Source: Plecoglossus altivelis (lineage: Eukaryota > Chordata > Actinopteri > Osmeriformes > Plecoglossidae). From it: DNA of 64,000 nt. The position numbers were made by a program, and so were the translations under genes. This document shows positions 10,257 through 22,133 of this stretch, in pieces. The stretch spans positions 16,715,857 to 16,779,856 of the forward strand of contig BROE01000003.1 in the NCBI GenBank assembly GCA_036571765.1. The letters run 5' to 3'. Position 1 is the first letter of the stretch. The number at the start of each line of letters is the position of its first letter. The notes below the pieces were generated by a model. That model had not been told where the DNA came from. It did no database searches and saw nothing but the letters and a program-made list of their open reading frames with translations.

Positions 10257-12063
10257 TGAGTGATCACTGGCTGTTTTCTGAGGACTGCTCGGTCCAGAGG
10301 TTCTGCAGCTCTCCGGATGGCGTGATGGTGTGCGGCAGCGTGGACGGCCGTGAGGTGTACGCCGTCACACATGACATCGTGCCCGACCGTGGTTGGGTCA
10401 TGCAGTTCAAGGTAACCCTTGACCTGGAACTTAAACGCACAAACCACAGTAACACGGGTCGACAGGTAAAACACACACGCAGGCAGGATGCGTCGTGCTT
10501 GAGCGTGTGTGTGAGGACGTGTATGTGTGTGCGCGTGTGTCCGTACAGATAGCGGTGGGCTGCGGCGTTCCCGAACGCCACGCCGATCACCAGGTGCACG
10601 TCCAGTACTCGGTGGACTTCGGAGTGACCTGGAAGTACCTGGTGCCCCAGTGCCTCCCCGCTGGTCCCCGCTGCGGGGGCCAGGTCTCCCAGCCCTCCGT
10701 CTTCTTCCCTGCCGGAGGCTGGAAGAGGGCCGTGTACCCCCTGCCTGACAGCCTGGCAGACACGTGAGTCTCTGTCCTTCCCATTACATCCCCAGATGAC
10801 TGGCTGCTATCCTGCACTCATGCCCACCTTCGCTCCATGCTCCTCAGGGCGGTGAGGTTCCGCTTCTACCAGCAGCACTCTGACATCCAGTGGGCAGTGG
10901 AGAACTTCTACATCGGCCCGGCGTGTGACGGACACTGCGGAGGGCATGGCGACTGTCTGGACCAGCGCTGTCTGTGTGACCCAGGCTTCACCGGCCCCAC
11001 CTGCTACGCCAGCACAGCTCTCAAGGTGCCTCATCGCACATCCTCGCACACGCTCTGGTCACGCGCTCTGGTCACGCGCTCTGGTCACACGCTCTGGTCA
11101 CACGCTCTGGTCACACGCTCTGGTCACGCGCTTTCACGCGCTCGAGTCACATCGCCTGGTTCTCTCATGGCTGACCGGCTACCTCCTATCCCCCCCCCCC
11201 TCCTCTTCCCCACAGGCCTCTCTGAAGGAGCGTTTCGACTGGGAGGGGTCGTCGGCCCCCCAGTGGCAGGTCCTGGAGGGGGGGCGTCCTTGCACAGACT
11301 GCGGGGTGCTGGTAGAGGGGACGGCGCTGTACTTCGGTGGAGCGGACGGCAGGCAGGCCGTCACCGTGGACCTGGACCTCCGGGGAGCCAAGTGAGGAAT
11401 CTATACACCTTAGCCATAGCTACTGGCTTCTCTTACGACTGGTTCAAAAACACTTACTCTTCTCAATTCAACTGATACAAATGTGAATGTTAAAAAGTAT
11501 CCATTGGTAAGTTCAGAGCAGAGTTTTTGACGTCTGTAGGTCAGTTGTGAGGTAGTATTCTGTGTTGATTGTGAACTTGTCTGCACGGGTAGGTTTGTGG
11601 AGTACTGGGCCAGGATAGGGAGCGAAGACAACATGACCATGTGCCATCGACCCACCTGTCGGAAGGAGGGCGTGCTGCTGGACTACTCGACTGACGGAGG
11701 TACCGTGGCAACCGAACGCGGCCGTAACTTTTACAGACACGCGGGGAAAAGATGTTTGCTTTCGTTTCAGTTCATCCTGACGTTCTTCCTGGTCTCTCTG
11801 ATCGGTTCGTCTCCCTTCAGGCGTGTCCTGGACGCTCCTGCACGAGATGGACTACCTGAAGTACGTGTCTGTGAGGAGAGATTACATCGTGCTGCCAGAG
11901 GGGGCGCTGTCTAACGCCACCCGCCTGCGCTGGTGGCAGCCTTTCACCGTGTCCTCTGGCCTGGCTGTCCCGAGTCTGGAGCGCGCTCAGTGGGCCATCG
12001 ACAACATCATGGTGGGCGGGTCTGACATCAACCCTTCTACCCTGTTGGACACCTTCGATGACG
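10257..12063 (+). CDS. reln: reelin, exons for repeat 7 with EGF module 7
   Basis: Exons 10257-10411, 10549-10763, 10848-11025, 11216-11391, 11593-11699 and 11821-12063 continue reelin in frame. Subrepeat A covers the first two exons (VQRFCSSPDGVMVCGS; VHVQYSVDFGVTWKYLVP). EGF module 7 is in 10848-11025 (CDGHCGGHGDCLDQRCLC). Subrepeat B covers the last three exons (RIGSEDNMTMCHRP; TRLRWWQP; RAQWAIDNIMVGG). The intron 11700-11820 is only 121 bases. Confidence 0.95.
11046..11150 (+). repeat. 14-bp minisatellite GCTCTGGTCACACG
   Basis: About six tandem copies with ACACG/ACGCG variation in the intron after reln exon 10848-11025, decaying at the right end. Confidence 0.9.
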
Positions 12064-12196
12064 GTCTGTGGCCTTTATCTGCTCGCTTCTTGAACCTCAA
12101 CACTAAACAGACACGTGAAAACAAAATACACATTTCTTACTTTTTTTGTTTTTTCTGTTTTGTTGTTTTTCCTCTTTTTCTTTGGCTCTTCTGTAG

Positions 12197-14905
12197 AGGG
12201 TGTATCTCACGAGGAGAGCTGGAGTTTCTACCCCAACGCGGTGAGGACCGCAGGGTTCTGCGGGAATCCTTCCTTCCATCTGTACTGGCCCAACAAGAAC
12301 CAAGACAAGACCCACAACATCCTGGCCACGCGCGAGCTTATCGTGCAGCCTGGCTACATCCTACAGTTCAAGGTACGCGAAAGGCTACGCGCCAAAGCTA
12401 AATGCTTAGAAAGATGCTAAGCAACATGCCAAATGCTAACTCGCTAAATGCTAATGCTAAGCTAACTGCTGAGACAGATGCTCGTCGACATGCTAATGCT
12501 AAGACAACTCCTGGTCACTTGGTATAGATTGTGGTGGGCTGTGAGGCCGACACCTGCGACGACCATCATTCTGTCCTGCTGCAGTACAGGAAGGATGCCA
12601 GGTAGATCAGACAGCCTCTCTGCGCTTCACGAGTCCAAAAAATATACCTTTACTGACCCATAACAACCAACGTTTACCCTCTCTTCCCCCTCGATCTCCC
12701 GCTTTCTTTCCCTCCCCCCCCGCAGGTCTGACTCGTGGCAGTTGGTACAGTCCGAGTGCCTCCCGTCCTCCGTCAACAACGTGGGCTGCTCCCCCTTCCA
12801 GTTCCATGAGTCGACCATCTACAGCCCAGTGAACAGCTCCAGCTGGACCAGAGTCACGGTGCAGCTGCCTGACCATGTGTCCTCTGGGTAAGCTGGCTGG
12901 CTCACTCATTTGGTTATTTTGTATATAATATAATATCACAAAAACACACAAGTGAAATGACAAAATGTGTGTGTTTGTATAAAATATACATACATACATT
13001 TTCTACTGCCGATTCCTGGGAGGGATTGCAGTGCCGCTTGTCCCTATTTGGGGTCACGGGTTACTGGAGCTTAACCCAGTAACTTTGGGCCATAGGCGGG
13101 GTACACCCTGGACTGGGGCCAGCAAGTCACAGGGCTGTATAAAATATATTATATATATAATGCTGTATAATATATATAGATACATGAAATTTGAATTATA
13201 AGAAATAAAACTTTCTTCAGTAAAGGAGAAAATCAGGTAATATTGTGTCTCAGTTATGATGACCAGTTAAAGCCCCTGTGTCTTTGTCTTGTTGGACTCA
13301 TGCGTTTGGACCCTCGCTCTCCTCCAGAGCCACGCAGTTCCGCTGGATCCAGAAGGAGGGCAGTGGCGAGCGGCACAGCTGGGCCGTGGACCACGTGTAC
13401 ATCGGAGAGGCGTGTCCTGGCCTGTGCAGCGGCCACGGCTACTGCACCAGCGGGGCAGTCTGCATCTGTGACGAGGGCCATCAAGGTAGGACACGCCCCT
13501 ACAGGAAGTGACGCGGGTGTGTTGTGTACGTGTGTGTGTTCTGATGCTCCTCTCCTCCTTCTCCTCCTTCCTCCCTCCTCCTTCCTCCCTCCTCCTTCCT
13601 CCCTCCTCCTTCCTCCCTCGCTTCTCCAGGGGACGACTGCTCCCTATCCAACAGCGACCTGCCCAGCTTCGTGAAGGACAACTTTGAGTCGGGCAGCGTG
13701 TCTCACGACAGCTGGCGTCTGGTCCAGGGCGGCGGCGTGGGTAGCGGGTGCGGTCAGCTGTCCCCTCACGCTCACGGAGACTCGCTGTACTTCAACGGCT
13801 GCAAGATGAGGCAGGCTGTCACCAAGCCTCTGGATCTCACCAGGGCCAGGTAACACTGCGTCCAGTCATAGGGTCACCGCACAGGGAGGGTTTTACAAAG
13901 CTCCAGGTGTTTCAGGACATACAGTAAACTGCACCATCCGGCTGGAGGGCTTTCAAATACTTGTTTGAAGATTTTTTTTCTTCTTCATTTGATATATTTT
14001 CTGTTGTAGGGAAACACGGTGCTGGTGGAACTTAGACCTCCCAAATGACAGGATAACGTCTCTCTCCTTCCTCCCTGCCCCCCTCCTCCTGCCTCCACAG
14101 CAAGATCATGTTTGTGCTGCAGATCGGCAGCGTGTCTCAGACAGACAGCTGTAACATTGCTCTGGACCAGGCCAACACACTGGACCGAGCTGTGCTGCTG
14201 CAGTACAGCGTCAACAACGGGGTCAGCTGGCATGTGATCGCCCAGCACCAGCCTAAAGACTTCATCAAGGCCCAGAGAGTCTCCTACAACATCCCACTGT
14301 GAGTCGCACACACGCACAGCACTCACTCACTTACACGCGTACAGCACTCACACACACACACACACACACACACAGAGCACTCACACACACACACACACAC
14401 GCAGCACTTACACACACAGCACTCACTCACTTACACGAGTACAGCACTCACACACACACACACACACAGAGCACTCACACACACACACGCACACACACAC
14501 GCAGCACTTACACACACAGCACTCACTCACTTACATGCGCACGGCACTCACACACACACACACAGCACTCACTCACATACACACATAGGTCTATACACAT
14601 ACAGACTTACAGTGTATACTAAATTGTATTCATGCGCACATGGAGACATATGTCTGCACACCACAGCCACACACACATGTACACATACACACAGGTGCAC
14701 ACACACACACACATAGGTGTGTAACCATTCAACACATTGCTCCACACACACGCTCAAGAGGTTCTACCGAGCCATCGTGACCTCCTGACCTCTGGTGTCC
14801 CCTCAGAGAGGCGAGGGTCAAAGGGGTGGAGCTACGATGGTGGCAGCCACGCCACGACGGAGCGGGACATGACCAGTGGGCGCTCGACCACGTGGAAGTA
14901 GTCCT
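12197..14905 (+). CDS. reln: reelin, exons for repeat 8 with EGF module 8
   Basis: Exons 12197-12372, 12528-12601, 12726-12887, 13328-13485, 13630-13849, 14101-14298 and 14807-14905 encode the last reelin repeat. EGF module 8 (CPGLCSGHGYCTSGAVCICD) is split between 13328-13485 and 13630-13849. Subrepeat B ends in WWQPRHDGAGHDQWALDHVE and the residues VVL, where the exon stops after two bases of a codon (GTC CT). That phase allows either the microexon at 16701 or the last exon at 18505 to be joined in frame. Confidence 0.95.
12385..12510 (+). repeat. degenerate ATGCTAA repeat in reln intron
   Basis: Repeated AAATGCTAA, GATGCTAAG and TGCTAATGCTAAG words without fixed period. Confidence 0.6.
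12888..13327 (+). other. reln: reln intron with interspersed-repeat fragment
   Basis: The section 12998-13135 (TCTACTGCCGATTCCTGGGA; GGCGGGGTACACCCTGGACT) matches, from memory, a widespread fish interspersed repeat whose class I cannot assign. It is followed by an AT-rich stretch. Confidence 0.5.
14299..14806 (+). repeat. CA-rich repeat with higher-order ~110-bp unit in reln intron
   Basis: GCACTCACTCACTTACACGC, a CA run, GCAGCACTTACACACACAGC recur at least twice (about 14318-14430 and 14430-14545). Confidence 0.8.
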
Positions 14906-15254
14906 GTGAGTATCCAATCTCCAGGTGCCCCCGGGTCTCCCTCCAGTCCCTATCCCCCCTCCTCTCTCTCCCTGCGGACCCCCCAGTCCCTATCCCCCCC
15001 CCCCCTCTTTCCCTGCAGAACCTCGATCCTGCCTCGCTCGCCTCCAACCTGACCCCAGCTCTCTCTCCAAACTGACGCTTGCACACACACACAGTCACAC
15101 ACACCTAAGGTGTGCGCTCTTCAACACCTGTGAGAGCTCTCTGCATTCACACCCCAGCTGACTTCGGTAGTGCACAGAAAAGAACCCAGGTGTGCTCTCT
15201 ACTTTTCTATACGCTTCATTAACATGAAAATCTATTAGTCATGTGACCTGTATC

Positions 15255-15300
15255 TCCCAAGCAGATGCTTTTAGCCAAAGTGGCGTTTAACACAGGAGGG
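15255..15300 (-). mobile_element. L2/SINE-type tail fragment
   Basis: AGCAGATGCTTTTAGCCAAA on the plus strand resembles the reverse of the common fish SINE tail (TTTGGATAAAAGCGTCTGCT). Degenerate; family not assigned. Confidence 0.4.
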
Positions 15301-16049
15301 GGTTTAGACGTGACCCATCTTGGATTTGCAGTCACACAGACCCTGTTACTCACAGATGGTTGGGAAGTGAACCAGACCTCAGTGCTACTAAACCTGGTGT
15401 CTGTCAACATGGAGGGAGACACTGTGAGGCTGTAAAGCTAGACTAGCAACAAGCATCTCACACTGCTCTCTTTCCATGGCTATGGTACAGGACATCTCTA
15501 GTACGATACATCTGCAGGTTCATGGATAATGACATAGTATAACAGGTTATAAGCTGTCGCAATCGTCTCCTAACATGCAATGTAAAAGCTTCATACGATG
15601 GTCATGCGATGAAACCCTTGCTTGATGTACACTAGATACTGTATACAGGCTATTCACACACACAGACACACACAGACACACACAGACACACACACACACC
15701 ACATTCTAACCCGAGCCATCCCTGGTTTATTAGCGAGGCCTTGCCCTCCCCTCTTCCCTCCCCCCCCCTCTCTCTCACTCCCTCGGTTTTCAACAGATTG
15801 TCTGCTGAACAAGAGTCAACCACGATCCTCACTCGGTTCTTTGTGATCTCTGTCTCTCTGCTCACCACTCTTCACACTCCTCCTCCGATGACGATCTGTT
15901 CTTCCTCATCACACGCTCCCCTCCTCCCTCGCTCCGCCCACACTAACCTGTCTGCCTGCGCTTGTGCTCTCGCTCTGTGCGACATCCTGCCCTCCTCATC
16001 CACCCTCCTCTTCCTCCTCATCCCTCCTTCCTTTTACAAAAATGCAATG

Positions 16050-16460
16050 TCCTCCTCTCTCTCTCTCTCTCTGTCTCTCTCTGTCTCTCTCTCTCTCTGT
16101 CTCTGTCTCTGTCTCTGTACCTGTCCGGCCATGGATTGACTTTCTATTTCTCTTACTCTCTCCGTCTGTAATTGTCTCTCATTCTCTCTCCATCCTTATC
16201 ATCGTCTTTTTGCCTCTCCTCTCTCCATCCCTCTCTATCTCCATTCCTGTCTCCCCATCCCTCTCTCTCTATCGCTCTCTCTCTCTCCATCCCTCTCTCT
16301 CATCCCCCTCTCTCTCTCTTCCTTCTCTCTCTCCATCCATCCCTCTCTCTTCCTTCTCTCTGTCTCCATCCCCCTCTCTCTCACCCTTCTCTCTCTCCAT
16401 CCCTCTCCTCTCTCCATCCCCCTCTGTTTTTATTTCTCTTTCTCTCTCTGTCTCTCTTTC
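16050..16460 (+). repeat. CT-rich repeat with CTCTCTCCATCCCTCTC units
   Basis: Low-complexity CT tract with irregular CATCC interruptions, upstream of the reelin microexon. Confidence 0.85.
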
Positions 16461-16700
16461 TGGGACTCTGAACTCTTCCTGCAACTCTGACTCTTTCTGC
16501 CTCTCTCCTCCTCTCCTCCCCTTGCTCCCTCCTCCTCTCCCCCCTGCTCCCTCCTCCTCTGGGCCCCCTGCCTCCCCAGGCCGGGGTTCCTGCCCCCCCA
16601 GACCTTTCTGCGAGCCAGCGCCCCCCTCCTCCTGCCCCCCCCCTCTCGCGCTCTAACCTCTACTCTCTTCTGTATTCTGCTCCCTGTGGCATGGCTGTAG

Positions 16701-16706
16701 TGTCAG
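16701..16706 (+). CDS. reln: reelin 6-nt alternative microexon
   Basis: The hexanucleotide TGTCAG is bounded by ATGGCTGTAG on the left and the strong donor GTAAGTTCTC on the right. Inserted between exon 14807-14905 and exon 18505-18601 it changes the junction from L-TRKQN to L-VS-TRKQN and keeps the frame. Mammalian RELN has an alternatively spliced 6-nt exon encoding Val-Ser at exactly this place (exon 64 of 65). Counting back from the stop, this is the second-to-last of the 34 exons seen, which agrees with human numbering. Whether it is used in this fish cannot be seen in DNA. Confidence 0.88.
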
Positions 16707-18504
16707 GTAAGTTCTCCGCCTGCCCTTGAATGCAGCCCCCCCCCACCCCTCCCTTCTGTTACCCCGCTCCTCACTACCCCCCCACCCTCCCTCCCTTCGC
16801 CCCCCCCCCTCTTGAAACCCCCACCCTTCCCGCTTCCATCTCAGTCATCACCTGCACACCGTAATCCCTCCTCCTCCACCACCACCACCCTCACCTCTCA
16901 GATACATAGGCCACCCAATCTCAGCGTCCAGGCGGGGAGGGGGGGAGGGCTCTCTTTAGGACCCAGCAGACTACTTCTGACCTCCTTCTACCTTGAAGCT
17001 AAAGGGTCGTGGATTGTATTACCACATGAATTTACACTGGGGCAGGTTACCTAAACATAATAAATCTACTCAAATTCATACATTGTTCTTAAATTCAATT
17101 TATGTTTATCAGTACACTATATGCCAAAAATATAGTGTCATATAATACATATACTGATATTTTTATATATCGATCTGTATACAGTATTTACGCTTTCAGT
17201 GGTATTGTGTTGCTGTGTATATATGTGTGATGTAAGCCATCACTATCTGTTTGTTGTGCTCTTTTTCTCATTCCTCTGCCGTGTCCATGTGTGCAGTAGA
17301 CCAGTAACACATGTTGCACTTTTCTGATATCCTAAGAGAACACAACCCCATTCAGACACGCAGGTCTGTGTAAAACTCATGGGCTGTTCAGTGTGAGGGG
17401 GGGTCCAACGCATCTTAACACAAACATCTGATCGCTGAATCACTTCCTCCTTCACTCAGACCAACAGTCCAGCACGATCACTCCCCCAGCGCTGTGTATG
17501 CGCCAGACATACACACCAGAAAGCCCCCCTGCTCCCCCTCCTCCATCCAGCAGACCCCCCTGCATGGCTTAATGACACCCTCCGTCACACCCTCACCCCC
17601 ACCTCCCCCCTGCCCCAGGCCAGCTCCAGGGCTGTCTGGTTCCATGCTCCATCATGCATCTTCTCCATAGCGCCCCCTAGCTTCCGACGGGGGAAGTGCC
17701 ACTGGAAATCAGAACAGCATCTCACTTGGGCCCCCCCCCCCAGCCCCCAGAACCCCCTCACACCGACCTCCTTCCATCACACCCCCACCACCACACCACA
17801 CCCCTCCCCCGCTTTGCAGAGGCCCCTGCCTGCCCTGGCTGTACTCCTGGCTCACTGGCACCGCCCTGCTGGATGGAAGAGGCAATGACAGGCTAAGCAA
17901 GAGCGATCTTCACAGCTATTCTCCGTTTTTCCTTTTTAGTTCAATGTCTCCCCCCCCTCTCTCCTCTCCTCTCCTCGCTTCCCCCTCTCCCCCCCTACCA
18001 CCACCACCCTGCACTTTTATGGATCCGTTGTCTTTGTTCTTTCTTATCCTCCCCCTCCCTCCCCTCCTCCCTCCCCTCCCTCCCAGTTGATGGCTGTGTT
18101 ACTCCAACCCCCGGCCTCCCACACTTGTCGTAGATCAGCGGTCGTAGTTATAGTTCCACTTCTCTGTCTGTAGAACAGCGTCTGTCCCCTCTGTGTTCCG
18201 TGTCCTCGTCCTGTTCTCGTGTTCTAGCGCTGCCGTCCAGTGAATCCCACGTAGACTCATCCTGCTCTGTGCCACTCATCCTGCCCCTGACACGTTTAGC
18301 TCGTTGGGTTGAGTGCTGGAGACGAGAGCCCTGACTGAAAGTGCCAGCATGGGTCTTAGATAGTGTGGCAGATCTGGGAGTGCGCGTGCGTGTGCATGTC
18401 CAGTGTGCGTGCGGGTGTGAACACCGTTAGCGTGATGTTCTCAGTCGCTAATGAGACCCTTCCTTCTCTCTCTCCGCTCTCACTTGTTTTTGTGTCCCTT
18501 GTAG
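16707..18504 (+). other. reln: reln intron between microexon and last exon
   Basis: 1.8 kb, C-rich in the first 350 bases and again at 17500-18090, with an AT-rich middle (17050-17240). No open frame of interest and no recognised element. Confidence 0.75.
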
Positions 18505-18601
18505 CACCCGTAAACAAAACTACATGATGAACTTTGCCAGACAGACCGGCTTGCGCCACTACTACAGCAGGAAGAGGCGAGCACTGCGACAGCGCGCCTA
18601 A
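18505..18601 (+). CDS. reln: reelin last coding exon, basic C-terminal region and stop
   Basis: After the acceptor CCCTTGTAG the exon encodes TRKQNYMMNFARQTGLRHYY and then SRKRRALRQRA and TAA (18599-18601). This matches the conserved basic C-terminal region of reelin, which is needed for efficient secretion or signalling in mammals. RKRR followed by Ala fits a proprotein-convertase site and lines up with the mammalian WC cleavage site. The final six residues differ from mammals. All 34 exons sum to 5801 nt, which gives 1932 complete codons plus stop and two leading bases that finish a split codon. Confidence 0.95.
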
Positions 18602-19599
18602 CCATTCGCCATCCGACCTGCCGATCGACCCCACCGCCACATCCTGTCCCGCCCCCCGATGACAAGCCTCTCAAGTCCCGCCCACCAGCCGATTATTCCA
18701 GTCAGCCTTAGACCTCTCCCCCCTAAGCTCCACCCCCCTTCTCCTCTGCCAGAAAACACGGGCCGTCCATTCAGTTTACGCTGCAGCCAATCAAGGCCTT
18801 CCCGACCCTGCGTGTGACAGGAAGGAAGGAGACAACGAGCGACGAGGCGGCCATTTTGTTTACTTTCCACGAACATGTTCTGGGTTCTCCTAATTGTTTT
18901 TCTAATAGTTGCTGTGGTTCTGATGATCCCTGTTCCAAGTTGCAAGACCTCCCACCCCCCCCCGCCCCCCTCCCTGCGGCTATGCCCTGGTCACCCCCCT
19001 TCCCTAAACGACCCCACCACCACCACACTATTCCTAACCACACTGTGAAGTTCAGAGAAATCACTGCAGACCCCGTCAAGACCCCTCTGGGCCACCCAGG
19101 GAGGACGTCCCTGGCCACACCAGTACCCTGAGAAGAAGAGGATGACGATGATGAGGAGGATGCCAGTGATGAGGATGCTAAAAGAGTACTGTGTTCTTGC
19201 TGTTCTGTGTGTCTGTGGGTTCTTTTCGTGATGAGTTGACTGTGCTGTTACGTTCATTTGTTCGTTGGTTTTCTACTAATTCATATGGTTTTCTGGGTCG
19301 GGTTAACTTTTTTCGTTTATCCGAGATGGATCTGGGTGAAACCCCCTCCTCTGCAGAAGGAATAAAGGAGCGAAAAGAAGGAAGGAAAAAAGAGAAAAAA
19401 AGAAAAAATTTAAAGACTGAACCATGATTTTTTTGTTTTTTATTATTATTTTTATATATGTTGGTTCCTGAAATACAGATATTTATGGTAAATGGTTCTC
19501 CACGTAACCTATTTAAGATGCACTGTGCGTGAAATCTGTATGTTATTTTCTAGTGTTAAGTTATTAGGCAGTCGAGTCAGGCTCTATGACTGCACCATC

Positions 19600-19905
19600 C
19601 CCCACCTCCCCTCCCTCCCCCCTCTCTCCTCTCACACCCTCTCTCCTCCCTTCCCCCTTCTCTCTCCTTCCTCCCCCTCTCTCTCCTCCCTCCCCCTCTC
19701 TCTCCTCCCTCTCCCTCTCTCCTCCCTCCCCCTCTCTCCTCCCTTCCCCTCTCTCTCTCCTCCCCCTCTCCCCCCTCTCTCCTCCCTTCCCCTCTCTCCA
19801 CTGCCTCCCCATCTCTCTCCTCTCCCCCTCTCCCTCTCTCCTCCCTTCCCCTCCCCATTCTCTTGTGCTGTTGCCCGCCCACCTCTCTCCTCTCTCTCCC
19901 CCTGC
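19600..19905 (+). repeat. CT-rich tract in reln 3' UTR
   Basis: CCCTCTCTCCTCCCTTCCCC-type units for about 300 bases. Open frames on both strands are low complexity. Confidence 0.85.
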
Positions 19906-20053
19906 TGATTTCTGATACCTGAAGATTAAGCTCTATCAGTGTTGTTTTTTGAAGTCTGTGTAATATGGACCCTCAGTGTAACTTCAGTATAGCAATCTCC
20001 TGTATATATATGTATATCCACTATGGGGAGACCCCGCAGCCTTATTAAAGGGA

Positions 20054-20059
20054 AATAAA
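20054..20059 (+). terminator. poly(A) signal AATAAA, probable reln 3' end
   Basis: Canonical AATAAA with an overlapping upstream ATTAAA (20044-20049), downstream of the reelin stop and directly before a GT-rich tandem repeat that could act as a downstream GU-rich element. Confidence 0.55.
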
Positions 20060-20097
20060 CAACTGTCCAAATCTCCACTGTCGCTGCCCTGTCAGGT

Positions 20098-20655
20098 TCA
20101 TTGGGTGAGTGAGTGTATGTGGGTGTGAGTGAGTGTATGTGGGTGTGAGTGAGTGTGTGTGGGTGCGAGTGAGTGTGTGTGGGTGTGAGTGAGTGTGTGT
20201 GGGTGTGAGTGAGTGTGTGTGGGTGTGAGTGAGTGTGTGTGGGTGTGAGTGAGTGTGTGTGTGGGTGTGAGTGAGTGTGTGTGGGTGTGAGTGAGTGTGT
20301 GTGGGTGAGTGAGTGTGTGTGGGTGTGAGTGAGTGTGTGTGGGTGTGTGTGTGGGTGAGTGAGTGTGTGTGGGTGTGTGTGGGTGTGAGTGAGTGTGAGT
20401 GAGTGTGTGTGGGTGTGAGTGAGTGTGTGTGGGTGTGAGTGAGTGTGTGTGGGAGTGAGTGTGTGTGGGTGTGAGTGAGTGAGTGTGTGTGGGTGTGAGT
20501 GAGTGTGTGTGGGTGTGTGTGGGTGTGAGTGAGTGAGTGTGTGTGGGTGTGAGTGGGTGTGAGTGAGTGAGTGTGTGTGGGTGTGAGTGAGTGTGTGTGG
20601 GTGTGAGTGAGTGTGTGTGGGTGTGAGTGAGTGAGTGTGTGTGGGTGTGAGAGAG
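20098..20655 (+). repeat. GT-rich minisatellite, about 20-bp unit
   Basis: More than 25 variants of GTGTGTGGGTGTGAGTGAGT follow each other just past the reelin 3' end. Unit length varies by a few bases through loss or gain of GT or GAGT steps. The long open frames on the minus strand (repeats of HTHSLTPT) are products of the repeat, not genes. Confidence 0.95.
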
Positions 20656-20977
20656 AGAAAGAGAGATGAAGCACTGAGAGCAAACACAAATAATAGTGAT
20701 ATGCTATATGAATGGTTCTCCAATTTTTAAAAGTCAATTTATTTCATAATCATAAAATAATAATTCTAATAAGAAGTTCAAAAAAATACTTGTATTGTTT
20801 GGGAGACAGTCTTGTTAGGATTCACCTCAGTTTGATAAGACTGGGTGTCAAAGGAAGAACCTGTTCATACAATATTCTGCCCATCAATGCAAAATGCGTA
20901 TGTGCTGCCAAATGAAATCAGAATAACTTCTCAATAAGGGTCCATCGTCCTGTCCAGTAGCAGATCATATCAGGAGG

Positions 20978-21391
20978 TCAGGTTTGCAGGCAGACCAGCA
21001 GCAGGGCAAGCATGAAGGGGAAGGAATAGGCCGTAACACGAGGGCTGGTGTTGCAGTAGTTATAATCACAGCAGGCGTACTGCATGGTGAACCTGGTTCC
21101 TCGAAGCACCAAGGGGTGGACCTTACCGCAGTCTTTCTCCGCCATGCAGCCCCGGGCGATCAGGGCGCTGTAGTTGCCGTAGCGCCCGTCAGCGGTGAAG
21201 CACAGCTTGGTCGGAGGACACTCAGACAGGATGAGCTCCACGCTTCTGTTCCTGGGACTGATGTAGCTGTAGAAGCACAGCAGGTTGGCACCAGGCACGG
21301 CGGGCATCATCAGGCAGAGGGACAGAAGCACACACCATCCCCAGTACCCCTCTGGCCTAGGGGGGGAGGAGGAGAGGGACGAGGTGGGCAT
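20978..21391 (-). CDS. Ly6/uPAR-domain protein, Bouncer/SPACA4-like, probably GPI-anchored
   Basis: A 137-residue open frame, start 21391, stop at 20978. It has a hydrophobic leader (WCVLLSLCLMMPAVPGA), then a Ly6 domain with eight cysteines (LLC, SEC, KLC, RGC, KDC, ACC, NYCN) ending in the family hallmark CCxxxxCN, then a hydrophobic tail (FPFMLALLLVCL) typical of a GPI-anchor signal. Three N-glycosylation sequons are visible (NRS, NYS, NTS). The stretch ECPPTKLCFTADGRYGNYSA resembles the fish egg fertilization factor Bouncer and its mammalian relative SPACA4, but this is from memory and not an alignment. A C-tract ending in CCTAG lies just inside the frame (about 21360), so the true first exon may differ. 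A possible AATAAA on this strand is at about 20739. Confidence 0.72.
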   Translation of the reverse strand: MPTSSLSSSPPRPEGYWGWCVLLSLCLMMPAVPGANLLCFYSYISPRNRSVELILSECPPTKLCFTADGRYGNYSALIARGCMAEKDCGKVHPLVLRGTRFTMQYACCDYNYCNTSPRVTAYSFPFMLALLLVCLQT

Positions 21392-22133
21392 CTGGAGGTG
21401 GGCTTGGAGTATGTTAAACCTGACCCTGCGGTATCAGGTCTGATGCAGCCACTACCAACACATTGCACAGGTGTTTGGAATCAATGTTAATTAACTCATG
21501 TAATTAGCAGGTTTGGTGGAAGACAAGATTGCAACGCTGATTGGCTGTCATGCTAATTAACCAGTCTCATGTTGTCAAGACAGAAGATCAGACAATTAAC
21601 AAGGTAGTATCCCAGGATTAGCGATGCTAAACTTTGCTAACGTTTGATGTGCAAGAGCTCACCTGCCCATTCTCAAACTGCCCGTTCTCAAAGGAGACGA
21701 TGACAAGCTGCCGTGTTTGTTTCTCTACTTCCTCCCACTTCCTGTTCCTGCTTGGCACCTGCTAAATCTACCCCTGCAGTGACCACACCCTCTCCCTGCA
21801 CACCTGTTGCAGAGACAGATCAAACAGGACAGACATTCTTTCTAATGAGCTTTTATTCATTACACTGGGTCCCACAGATGCCACACTGAGAACCTTGCTT
21901 GCTGTGTGAAGACACCAGGAGAATGGCTAACCCACTGTCTCTCTCTAGTGACAATCACAAACAAATAAACACTCTTAATTCTCAGTCAAATCCACTCATT
22001 TTAGGCGCACAAGTCAAAAAAACGTTAATACCCATGACTGTACTGTGCACAGGCCTGGTCTGACAGTTTCCAGTACTGTAGACCAACGCTTCCTTTTTCC
22101 TCTTGTCTTGCCCAGCAAACACCCTGTGTGGAT
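21392..22133. other. spacer between the two Ly6-type genes
   Basis: Unique sequence, probably 5' flank of the left Ly6 gene and 3' UTR of the right one (AATAAA on the minus strand at 21852-21857). Confidence 0.55.

Larger units (their letters stand above)
14906..16700 (+). other. reln: reln intron upstream of the microexon
   Basis: 1.8 kb without coding signal. It holds a C/CT-rich start, a possible SINE/L2 tail fragment (15255-15300), a short CA run (15656-15700), and long CT-rich blocks (15730-16660). Confidence 0.75.
18602..20075 (+). other. reln: reelin 3' UTR (inferred)
   Basis: Sequence after the reelin stop has no further coding signal. It is C-rich to about 19030, contains an AATAAA at 19361-19366, a CT-rich block (19600-19910), then ATTAAA (20044-20049) and AATAAA (20054-20059). 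The last pair, just before a tandem repeat begins at about 20098, is the most likely cleavage/polyadenylation region. The UTR end is inferred, not observed. Confidence 0.6.

Noticed and set aside
19926..20723. 265-codon and 230-codon minus-strand frames (HTHSLTPT repeats)
   Set aside because: Translation of the 20-bp GT-rich minisatellite only.
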